Source: an uncultured bacterium (GTDB lineage Bacteria; Bacillota; Clostridia; Lachnospirales; Lachnospiraceae). From it: a stretch of DNA of 7,581 nucleotides. Where the stretch lies: positions 1 to 7,581 of the forward strand of contig CAJMMH010000132.1 of the NCBI GenBank assembly GCA_905214365.1, in the 5' to 3' direction. The position numbers were made by a program, and so were the translations under genes. Positions within the stretch are counted from its first letter, which is position 1. Each line of letters opens with the position of its first letter. Below the pieces are notes generated by a model, which had not been told where the DNA came from, made no database searches, and was given only the letters and a program-made list of their open reading frames with translations. This document shows positions 1 through 5,430 of the stretch, piece by piece.

Positions 1-1
1 T

Positions 2-145
2 TTGTTCCAAATCAAGGAAGTCCCCTGCTTCAATTGCGAATATCCGCTTGACCTCGAAAAATTCTGTAAGAAAGAAATAAACTGCTCAAATACGGAATGC
101 TGCGCAACCGACACAAAAGGACTGGAAAAAGATATCTATTTGTGA
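2..145 (+). CDS. 3' end of an unidentified cysteine-rich protein (5' truncated by window edge)
   Basis: A reading frame is open from the first bases of the window to a TGA at 143-145, giving 47 residues with no start visible. I do not recognise the family. The tail has a CFNC (CxxC) pair followed by FCKK, NCSN and a CC pair, seven cysteines in about 30 residues, which suggests a metal- or Fe-S-binding C-terminus. Codon use is sensible for this genome (many C- or G-ending codons, few rare ones), and the stop is followed at once by a TATAAT-like box that could serve the next gene. Both points favour a true gene end. It could still be a chance open frame, because only 47 codons can be seen. Confidence 0.42.
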   Translation: MFQIKEVPCFNCEYPLDLEKFCKKEINCSNTECCATDTKGLEKDIYL

Positions 146-147
146 TA

Positions 148-153
148 TATAAT
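148..153 (+). promoter_or_regulatory. Candidate -10 box upstream of the GGDEF gene
   Basis: A perfect TATAAT hexamer lies just after the stop of the upstream partial gene and about 90 nt before the GGDEF start. No convincing -35 hexamer sits 16-18 nt upstream (that stretch is A-rich), so this rests on the -10 match and the gene boundary only. Confidence 0.28.
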
Positions 154-243
154 GAGTATAGCATTGGAAGCAGATGAGAAAACGCGGCACATTTAGAGCG
201 TGTTTGAAAAATCATTTCCGCAATCTGCAGAAAAGAGGCGTGT

Positions 244-1755
244 ATGGTTTTAAAGGAAGAGATCAGGCAGAAAATCAGTTCCGGAGCCTGGACGGAGGCA
301 GACGCGGAAGGATATATTCAGGAGTTGGAAGCGTGTGAGTCGCTGGAATCGTACTGCGAAGAGTTATGTCTGATCAGCTACGGCATTTTTGCGTACAGCT
401 GCAGAGGGGTGGTATCGCGCGCGGTTGAGCTGTGCCGCCGTGCGGGGGAAACACTGCAGGAATCCAGAGAGAAAGCAGGGCTGAGCCTGGTGCTGATGGA
501 ATTGTATTTTACTGTTGGATTTCAGCCGAAAGTTGTTGAATATGGTCTTCAGTATGTATTTTCCGGCTATGCCGAGCGAGAAAAACTAAAAACGGTATAC
601 AATTGTATTATGGCTGTTTTTTCAGCGACCGGTATGTATCAGGAGGCCGAAATTTATCTGGAAAAGATGATGGATATTTCCAGAAAGACGCCAAACGGCG
701 ATCAGGTATTTGAAACTTCGGACACGCTCAATGAACTGGTATATCTGGACAGTCTGGTTTATATCAAGCTTGGTCTGAACCAGCCTGCGGCGGCACAGGA
801 GGCGGCAGAAAAGCTGAAAGAGCTGGTCCAAAATCGTATTCCGGAGGCTCAGCGGGAATTTTTTGGTATCCAGATGGAATCTACGCTTCTGTATCTGCGC
901 ATGCATCAGAAGCAGGGGGGCATCGCAGAGGATATTTATGCTTATATGACGCGGCTGGAATCCGGAAAATGGGAAAATACCGGCGTGTCGTTCTGCATCC
1001 GGTATTTCATCGAGTTTCTGGAAGCGTACCGGCGCGAAGGATGGGAGAAGGCGCTGATTCGTGATGGAATGTTTCTCTCGAAGTCGCATATGTTTGTCGG
1101 AAACTGCAGTCCGGTGTGCCGGATGATGGCGGAAACAGCAAGAACCAGCAGCGATTCGGAGATACAGAGTATGCGTCTGGAACTGGAAACGATGTATATT
1201 CGGGAACTGGAACGGGAACGCGTCAGCTATGACCGGATGATTTCTCTGATGCTGAGCGAAGAGCTGTCGCTTGCGCGCCGGAGAGAGGCTCTGGAGCGGG
1301 ATATTCTGACCGGCTGTCTGAATCGGACAGCATTTGCAGGTGATGCAGACCGGTATGTAAGGGATCACAAAGAGGGAACTCTGGTTTTCCTGGATCTGGA
1401 CTATCTGAAGTTTATCAACGACAAGTACGGGCATGAAAACGGAGACCGCTATTTGGTACGTTTTGCGGAGCTGATCGGTACAGTTTTAATGGAAAACGAG
1501 TATCTGTACCGCTATGCCGGAGACGAGTTTATTATTATGACCAATCAGAGCAAGGCAAGCATTGAATCGCGTCTGCAGCAGCTGTTGGATAATCCGCCGA
1601 TTTTATTCTGTGTGGAAAAAGAGATGTGCCGCATCCGCTTTTCCTATGGCAGTGCGTCGTTTGAAGAGTCAGATGAGAGTCTGTATCATCTGATCCGGGT
1701 TGCAGACAGCCGGATGTATTGCCTGAAACGGGAACATCATCAAAAGAAAATGTAA
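244..1755 (+). CDS. Diguanylate cyclase (GGDEF) with helical/TPR-like N-terminal domain
   Basis: The 503-residue protein is predicted to make cyclic di-GMP from two GTP. Residues 1 to about 300 are all-helical and resemble tetratricopeptide-type repeats, with no clear signal peptide or transmembrane segment, so it is probably cytoplasmic. A charged coiled-coil linker (about 305-352) leads into the GGDEF domain (353-503), which opens with DILTGCLNR (353-361). Metal and nucleotide residues are present: D384 in FLDLD, N392 and D393, and the GHENGD segment ending at D401. The signature loop is AGDEF (425-429) rather than GGDEF, with the catalytic-loop D and E kept. The RxxD inhibitory site that normally precedes the signature by five residues is MENE here, so product inhibition through an I-site is not expected. 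AGAGG at 234-238 lies 5 nt before the ATG and supports this start. No EAL or HD-GYP domain is fused. The input signal is unknown. Family assignment is firm; activity of the AGDEF variant is inferred. Confidence 0.93.
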   Translation: MVLKEEIRQKISSGAWTEADAEGYIQELEACESLESYCEELCLISYGIFAYSCRGVVSRAVELCRRAGETLQESREKAGLSLVLMELYFTVGFQPKVVEYGLQYVFSGYAEREKLKTVYNCIMAVFSATGMYQEAEIYLEKMMDISRKTPNGDQVFETSDTLNELVYLDSLVYIKLGLNQPAAAQEAAEKLKELVQNRIPEAQREFFGIQMESTLLYLRMHQKQGGIAEDIYAYMTRLESGKWENTGVSFCIRYFIEFLEAYRREGWEKALIRDGMFLSKSHMFVGNCSPVCRMMAETARTSSDSEIQSMRLELETMYIRELERERVSYDRMISLMLSEELSLARRREALERDILTGCLNRTAFAGDADRYVRDHKEGTLVFLDLDYLKFINDKYGHENGDRYLVRFAELIGTVLMENEYLYRYAGDEFIIMTNQSKASIESRLQQLLDNPPILFCVEKEMCRIRFSYGSASFEESDESLYHLIRVADSRMYCLKREHHQKKM

Positions 1756-1779
1756 GAGAGCACATATAAATGTACTCTC
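1756..1779 (+). other. Short imperfect hairpin directly after the GGDEF stop
   Basis: GAGAGCACAT (1756-1765) and ATGTACTCTC (1770-1779) pair around an ATAA loop with one mismatch. The hairpin starts at the base after the stop codon. Four T residues follow at 1786-1789 after a GGAGTC spacer. The stem is AT-rich and the T-run is short and displaced, so it is a poor intrinsic terminator. Its right arm is also the left end of the large palindrome that begins at 1770, so the pairing may be a by-product of two element ends lying next to each other. Confidence 0.3.
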
Positions 1780-1932
1780 GGAGTCTTTTCTGCACTTGCT
1801 TTTACGGCCGATTTTTCGCCAGCCGCGCTCAAATTTTATCAACGTACGCACCGCGTACGCCTCAAAAATTTGAACACATCTGACAAAAAATCTTCTCATA
1901 AAATCAAGCGCCAAAAGATTCCGAGAGTACAT
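1770..1932. repeat. 163-bp imperfect palindromic interspersed element (MITE-like or structured RNA)
   Basis: The whole stretch is one long inverted repeat centred on C1851, with 81-nt arms. The outer 20 nt of the arms match except at one position (ATGTACTCTCGGAGTC against ATGTACTCTCGGAATC read inward). The innermost CGTACGC/GCGTACG pair is perfect around an ACC loop. In between, about 75% of positions are Watson-Crick complementary, with one bulge and one small internal loop. ATAA occurs immediately outside both ends (1766-1769 and 1933-1936), which could be a 4-bp target duplication. No transposase is encoded. A near-identical left arm recurs at 7532-7581, so this is a repeat family. It fills most of the 215-bp gap between the GGDEF and methionine sulfoxide reductase genes. 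It could be a non-autonomous mobile element, a bidirectional terminator or a structured RNA; the sequence alone does not decide. Confidence 0.85.
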
Positions 1933-1970
1933 ATAAGAGAAACGGCGAAAGAAAGGAATCCGGAAACAAT

Positions 1971-2477
1971 ATGGAACAGAATGTAAGAATGGAACAAAAG
2001 CAGACACAATATCGGGAACTGGCAGAACAGCTGCGCGCGCTGACAGAGGGCGAACCGGATCAGATTGCCAATCTTGCCAATGCGTCTGCGGCAATCGCGC
2101 AGGCGCTGGAAGATTTGAACTGGGCGGGATTTTATCTGGTAAAGGAAAATCAGCTTGTTCTCGGCCCGTTTCAGGGAAAGCCGGCCTGCATTCGGATTCC
2201 GTTCGGAAGAGGTGTCTGCGGTACTGCGGCAGCGGCAGATCAGACGCAGCTTGTTCCGGATGTGCATGCATTTCCGGGTCATATCGCGTGCGACGGCGCT
2301 TCGCGGTCGGAGATTGTGGTTCCGCTTCACAATGCAGCGGGAAAAGTTACCGCAGTTCTCGATATCGACAGTCCTTCTCTGGCACGTTTTGACGAAGAGG
2401 ACAGGAAGGGACTCGAAGCGTGCGCAAAGATTCTGGAAGAGATGCTTCAGCAGGCGGCGGGAGCATGTCATCCGTAA
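1971..2477 (+). CDS. msrC: Free methionine-(R)-sulfoxide reductase (fRMsr), GAF domain
   Basis: The 168-residue cytoplasmic protein is predicted to reduce free L-methionine-(R)-sulfoxide to methionine with thioredoxin-type reductant, an oxidative-stress repair and methionine-salvage role. It is a single GAF domain of normal length for the YebR/YtsP family. The signature runs through GKPACIRIPFGRGVCGTAA (69-87) and DVHAFPGHIACDGASRSE (97-114). The three redox cysteines are C73, C83 and C107, with the same 10- and 24-residue spacing as E. coli YebR C84, C94 and C118; C107 matches the nucleophile. The first ATG is preferred; a second in-frame ATG lies 18 nt downstream. Upstream purine runs include AAAGGA at 1952-1957 (13 nt away, rather far) and GGA at 1962-1964. 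Its stop lies inside the 3' end of the convergent esterase gene (10-bp overlap). The palindromic repeat occupies the place where its promoter would be expected. Confidence 0.94.
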   Translation: MEQNVRMEQKQTQYRELAEQLRALTEGEPDQIANLANASAAIAQALEDLNWAGFYLVKENQLVLGPFQGKPACIRIPFGRGVCGTAAAADQTQLVPDVHAFPGHIACDGASRSEIVVPLHNAAGKVTAVLDIDSPSLARFDEEDRKGLEACAKILEEMLQQAAGACHP

Positions 2478-3142
2478 ATACTGCTGTCTGTGAACCGGTC
2501 GCTTAACGGCCTGTCATTGGAATTGACCTGCTGCAGCAGCCATGCAAAGACTTCCGGATTGCTGTAGGTGTCACTCCAGGCATTGTGTCCGTTTTCCGGG
2601 TAAACGGTCAGGCGGGCATGACCGCCGGCTTTCTTAACAGCATCGACCATTTTTTCTGATTCCTCCGGAAACACGGTGTCGTCTTTTCCGCCATGGAAGG
2701 CCCAGACCGGAACATTGAGCAGCCGGGCGGCATTCCAGTACATGCCTCCGCCGCAGATCGGGACAATTGCCGCAAAGACATCAGGGATGCTCATGGCAAG
2801 CTGCCAGGTCATATATCCGCCCATGCTTGCGCCCATTGCGTACACACGCTGCGGATCGGCGGACGGCTGACTGAGAATTTCAGCGACCAGCCGCTTTACG
2901 TCGCCGAACAGATCAAACCAGGTGTTTGCGGAGCACAGCGGAGCGATGGTGAGAAACGGGAAGTCTTTATATTTATTTGTGATTCGGAAAAAAGGATTGT
3001 CCAGGAGTACATTGATATCCGTTCCTCTGCCGCCCGCTCCGTGAAACAGGAAAAGAACCGGATACTGCTTTCCAGGCTCATAATTGAACGGATAGCGGAC
3101 TGCGTACTGCAGGGAATTTAAGCTGAAACATTTAATTTGCAT
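2468..3142 (-). CDS. Cytoplasmic alpha/beta-hydrolase esterase (COG4099 'predicted peptidase' / CE1-like)
   Basis: The 224-residue protein is a serine alpha/beta-hydrolase without a signal peptide. It has an oxyanion-hole motif HGAGGRG (34-40), the nucleophile elbow GASMGG with S106, a PICGGG loop (128-133), WAFHGGKDDTV carrying the likely acid D154, and YPENGHNAW carrying the catalytic H186. This pattern fits the COG4099 group, called 'predicted peptidases' but related to feruloyl and acetyl esterases. Next to an AraC regulator and a GH88 gene, removal of ester groups from oligosaccharides is the likeliest role; the substrate is not shown by sequence. AGAGG at 3150-3154 is 7 nt from the ATG. 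It lies 86 nt downstream of the AraC gene and may be co-transcribed with it or have its own leader. The core domain ends near WLLQQ (201-205); the last 19 residues are a low-complexity tail running into the convergent methionine sulfoxide reductase gene. Confidence 0.87.
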   Translation of the reverse strand: MQIKCFSLNSLQYAVRYPFNYEPGKQYPVLFLFHGAGGRGTDINVLLDNPFFRITNKYKDFPFLTIAPLCSANTWFDLFGDVKRLVAEILSQPSADPQRVYAMGASMGGYMTWQLAMSIPDVFAAIVPICGGGMYWNAARLLNVPVWAFHGGKDDTVFPEESEKMVDAVKKAGGHARLTVYPENGHNAWSDTYSNPEVFAWLLQQVNSNDRPLSDRFTDSSIYG

Positions 3143-3164
3143 AAAAATACCTCTTTCTTTTTGT

Positions 3165-3210
3165 ATGTACTTTCGGAGTCTCTATGCACCTGACTTTGCG
3201 GCTGAGTTTC
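3165..3210. repeat. Degenerate end of the palindromic element in the AraC-esterase gap
   Basis: On the plus strand, ATGTACTTTCGGAGTC (3165-3180) matches 15 of 16 bases of the full element's left end. The following roughly 30 nt (TGCACCTG, CTTTGCGGCTGA) still align with one gap at about 70% identity. After about 3210 the similarity fades and no second arm is visible. Read on the minus strand, its terminal GTACAT ends 22 nt before the esterase start, so it forms part of that gene's leader. Confidence 0.6.
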
Positions 3211-3228
3211 TGACAGAGACCGCCGGTG

Positions 3229-4008
3229 TCAGGTCTGCTTCCGGTAGGCGGCAGGCGTCATTCCGGTCAGTTGGCGGAACTGGCGGTAAAAATGTACTTC
3301 ATTGGAATAACCGCATAGTTCCGCAATTTCATGGACGGACAGGGACGTACTGCCAAGAAGCTCTTTTGCGTAATCAATGCGGAGACGGATACGGTCTGCC
3401 TGAAAGGATATGCCGAAGCACTGCGTGTACAAATGCTGAAAATAGGACAGGCTGACGCCGAGCGAATCAGCCAGCTCTTCTGCAGCGACCGGACGGCCGG
3501 GGTCAGCACGGAGAGACAGACGCAGTTCCTGAAGCCTTGCGTCATAAGGGCTGGAGTGCCGGTTCGGCTGCGGGCGGCAGCAGAGATCAGCGAGGCTGTG
3601 CATCAGCAGCTGCATCAGAAGATTGACATTTGCCTCAGCAAAGCGCGGCCCGGCGTAGTCGGACTCCCAGAGCATCTGCCGCAGATAAATGGTAAAACGG
3701 GAAGCATCAGGGAGCTGGATCGGTTTTCCAACCGAAATGCCAAGCGCAGTCAGGGCATCCGGATTCGTGGTTGAGAAGTGTAGCCAGTCATTCAGATAAA
3801 CACGATCCAGCGCGCGGTACTGGTAAGGCGTGTTGGGCGCGATGATCAGCGCGCAGTCCGGGGATACCGTCATCGTCTGGCCTGCAATCACAAATTCTGC
3901 TCTGGAGTGAACAAGCAGAAGAAGATATTCCGTCAGTCCGCGCGGACGGATCATAGAAAATGTGGACGGATGGCGCGCATGACAGCCGCCGACTGAAATA
4001 TGAAACAT
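3229..4008 (-). CDS. AraC-family transcriptional regulator (AraC-binding cupin plus two helix-turn-helix motifs)
   Basis: The 259-residue regulator has an N-terminal AraC-type cupin ligand-binding domain, with RPRGLTEYLLLLV near residues 21-33 and YLNDWLHF at 71-78. A C-terminal AraC/XylS DNA-binding domain covers about 158-259. The first helix-turn-helix is around 175-196 (AAEELADSLGVSLSYFQ) and the second around 224-249 (SVHEIAELCGYSNEVHFYRQF), ending in the usual GMTPAAYRK. The frame is open further upstream to 4242, but that extension lacks cupin-like sequence and would cover the divergent promoter region. The start at 4008 is chosen because AAAGGAG (4019-4025) lies 10 nt before it and the protein then begins as family members do (MFHISVGGCH). 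It is transcribed away from GH88-DUF2264 and toward the esterase, so it is probably their activator, sensing a sugar or uronate. The ligand is not known. Confidence 0.93.
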   Translation of the reverse strand: MFHISVGGCHARHPSTFSMIRPRGLTEYLLLLVHSRAEFVIAGQTMTVSPDCALIIAPNTPYQYRALDRVYLNDWLHFSTTNPDALTALGISVGKPIQLPDASRFTIYLRQMLWESDYAGPRFAEANVNLLMQLLMHSLADLCCRPQPNRHSSPYDARLQELRLSLRADPGRPVAAEELADSLGVSLSYFQHLYTQCFGISFQADRIRLRIDYAKELLGSTSLSVHEIAELCGYSNEVHFYRQFRQLTGMTPAAYRKQT

Positions 4009-4018
4009 AGCATCCCAT

Positions 4019-4025
4019 CTCCTTT
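4019..4025 (-). promoter_or_regulatory. Ribosome binding site that fixes the AraC start
   Basis: Read on the minus strand this is AAAGGAG, 10 nt upstream of the ATG at 4008. It is the only strong Shine-Dalgarno sequence I noticed near candidate starts in the long open frame, and it argues against the 78-residue N-terminal extension. Confidence 0.75.
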
Positions 4026-4181
4026 CTATCCCGCAATTTTCACTGCAGCAGTCTGCATTCACATATCGGTCTGAAAATACGCCGGTACAGTCTGCTGCTC
4101 TTTTCCATACTCTAACGCAGAAGTGGTATCCTGTCCAGAGGTTTTCAGCAGAAAATGTTAGAAAAATAACCTGATATGCCA

Positions 4182-4210
4182 TTACTGAAAAAAACAAAAT
4201 ACGATATACT
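4182..4210 (+). promoter_or_regulatory. Candidate activator-dependent promoter of the GH88-DUF2264 operon
   Basis: TATACT (4205-4210) is a good -10 box. The hexamer 17 nt upstream, TTACTG (4182-4187), is a poor -35. A good -10 with a weak -35 is typical of promoters needing an AraC-type activator. A transcript starting near 4217 would have a leader of roughly 50 nt before the ATG at 4270. Confidence 0.42.
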
Positions 4211-4213
4211 GGA

Positions 4214-4244
4214 AGCAGCTGCATAAGAGGCTTCGAGAGCACAT
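4214..4244 (+). repeat. Element-end-like leader motif upstream of GH88
   Basis: This 31-nt stretch ending in CTTCGAGAGCACAT matches the reverse complement of the palindrome's left end (ending CTCCGAGAGTACAT) at 24 of 31 positions. It is closer still to the esterase leader: TGCATAAGAGGCTTCGAGAG against TGCATAGAGACTCCGAAAG, with mostly transition differences. It ends 25 nt before the GH88 start. The rest of the palindrome is not present, so it is either a decayed end or an independent shared leader signal. Confidence 0.45.
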
Positions 4245-4254
4245 TACATATATG

Positions 4255-4260
4255 AGGAGG
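4255..4260 (+). promoter_or_regulatory. Ribosome binding site that decides the GH88 start
   Basis: AGGAGG lies 9 nt before the ATG at 4270. An in-frame ATG at 4252 touches this sequence itself, would encode only MRRKKG extra, and has no ribosome binding site of its own, so 4270 is the true start. Confidence 0.85.
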
Positions 4261-4269
4261 AAAAAAGGC

Positions 4270-5406
4270 ATGGAAAACAAAGCAATTCAGCTGTCAGCAG
4301 AGGAATTGGCATGGGCAAACGGTGTGTCGGACAAAATAAAGAAAAAGGTTAGAATCGTTGCTGGAAGAAATCTTCATAAGATTCCGTATACAGCGGAAAA
4401 TGGCGTATTTAACGATTGCTCCGGAGCGGGAATTACCTGGTGGACCAACGGTTTCTGGGGAGGTCTGTTGTGGCAGATGTATCATGCGACCAAAGATGAG
4501 CTGTACAAAATGATGGCGGAAGAGGTTGAGCAGAAGCTGGATGCGGATCTGATGATTGCCGACGGCATGGATCATGACAGCGGATTCCGCTGGCTGCCGA
4601 CCGCAATGGCGGATTATCAGGAAACGCAGAACCCGGCTTCCTTTAATCGCGTAAGACTGGCTGCTGACAACATGGCGGGCCGCTTTAACTATGCAGGAAA
4701 GTTTATCCGCGCATGGAACGGCGACCGCATTGGCTGGGCAATCATCGACTGTATGATGAATCTGCCGCTTCTGTACCGTATGACAGATCTGACAAGAGAT
4801 CCCCGCTATGTGCAGATCGCAAAGATGCACGCGGACACGGCAATGAAGTATTTTATTCGCGAGGACGGATCGGCAAATCATATCGTATCGTTCGATCCAG
4901 AAACAGGAGAATTTATTGAAACCTTCGGCGGACAGGGACTTGAAGTCGGCTCTTCCTGGACCAGAGGACAGAGCTGGGCACTGTATGGCTTTACGCTCAG
5001 TTATATTCATACAAAAGAACAGCGGTATTTGGATACAGCGAAGAAGTGCGCGGCATATTATATGTCCTGCATTCCGGAGGACGGCCTGATTCCAGTTGAT
5101 TTCTGCCAGCCGGCTGACTGTGAGTGGAAGGACGCTACCTCTGCTGCAATTGCGGCCTGTGGTCTGCTGGAGCTTTCACGTCAGGCAGAGCCGGAGGAAG
5201 GAAAGAAGTATTGTCAGGCAGCGCTGAAGCTGTTGAAGGCTCTGGACGAAAAGGACTGCAGCTGGGACGAAAACGTGGACAACCTTCTGCAGAAATGCAC
5301 TGCTGCTTATCACGATAAAAACCACGACTTCCCGATCATTTACGGCGATTATTATTTCATTGAAGCAATCTGGAAGCTGACCGGACAGGAGCTTTTTATC
5401 TGGTAA
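4270..5406 (+). CDS. Unsaturated glucuronyl hydrolase, GH88 family
   Basis: The 378-residue protein is predicted to hydrolyse (by a hydration mechanism) the 4,5-unsaturated glucuronic acid at the non-reducing end of disaccharides released by polysaccharide lyases, for example from glycosaminoglycans or similar uronic-acid glycans. It is a complete (alpha/alpha)6-barrel protein. Signatures in order are WWTNGFWGGLLWQMYHAT (57-74), HDSGFRWLP with catalytic-type D103 (102-110), AWNGDRIGWAIIDCMMNLP with catalytic-type D160 (148-166), SSWTRGQSWALYGF (228-241), DATSAA (288-293) and IIYGDYYFIEAI near the end. D103 and D160 correspond to D88 and D149 of Bacillus sp. GL1 UGL. GH105 is the nearest alternative, but the WTRGQSWALYGF and NGDRIGW patterns fit GH88 better. 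No signal peptide is present, so the substrate must be imported. It is the first gene of an operon with DUF2264 (24-nt gap) and lies divergent to the AraC gene. Confidence 0.92.
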   Translation: MENKAIQLSAEELAWANGVSDKIKKKVRIVAGRNLHKIPYTAENGVFNDCSGAGITWWTNGFWGGLLWQMYHATKDELYKMMAEEVEQKLDADLMIADGMDHDSGFRWLPTAMADYQETQNPASFNRVRLAADNMAGRFNYAGKFIRAWNGDRIGWAIIDCMMNLPLLYRMTDLTRDPRYVQIAKMHADTAMKYFIREDGSANHIVSFDPETGEFIETFGGQGLEVGSSWTRGQSWALYGFTLSYIHTKEQRYLDTAKKCAAYYMSCIPEDGLIPVDFCQPADCEWKDATSAAIAACGLLELSRQAEPEEGKKYCQAALKLLKALDEKDCSWDENVDNLLQKCTAAYHDKNHDFPIIYGDYYFIEAIWKLTGQELFIW

Positions 5407-5430
5407 ATTTAGCGGGACAGGAGGGAAATC

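Larger units (their letters stand above)
4009..4269. promoter_or_regulatory. Divergent intergenic control region between AraC and GH88
   Basis: These 261 bp separate the two start codons and should hold both promoters and the AraC operator. An 8-bp direct repeat CAGTCTGC occurs at 4049-4056 and 4088-4095, 39 bp apart. A small inverted repeat TTTTC/GAAAA lies at 4142-4155, and a GTTA/TAAC pair at 4157-4170. These are candidate protein-binding sites only; none matches an operator I can name. The segment nearest GH88 contains a promoter candidate and a repeat-like leader, listed separately. Confidence 0.5.

Noticed and set aside
198..243. GCGTGT direct repeat (198-203 and 238-243) and TGCAGAAAAGA similarity to the palindrome end before the GGDEF start
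   Set aside because: The matches are only 6 and 11 nt and have no supporting context; probably chance, though the 189-243 leader could be checked for being a separate repeat.
622..1434. Long minus-strand open frames opposite GGDEF (622-1434), GH88 (4294-5010) and DUF2264 (5500-6114)
   Set aside because: They are antisense to genes with firm family signatures and show no recognisable motifs of their own.
1770..1883. Small plus-strand open frame (37 codons) beginning at the ATG of the palindrome's left end
   Set aside because: It lies wholly inside the palindrome, has no good ribosome binding site, and the diverged 3165 copy aligns only with a one-base gap that breaks the frame. It is explained by the repeat.
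3165..3774. Plus-strand open frames at 3165-3455 and 3331-3774
   Set aside because: They are antisense to the clearly recognised AraC-family gene, and the first begins inside the decayed repeat.
4009..4242. N-terminal extension of the AraC gene up to 4242
   Set aside because: It has no ribosome binding site that I can see, no domain similarity, and would overlap the divergent promoter; the ATG at 4008 has a strong AAAGGAG.
4252..4269. Upstream in-frame ATG for GH88 at 4252
   Set aside because: It abuts the AGGAGG that serves the ATG at 4270 and would add only six residues.
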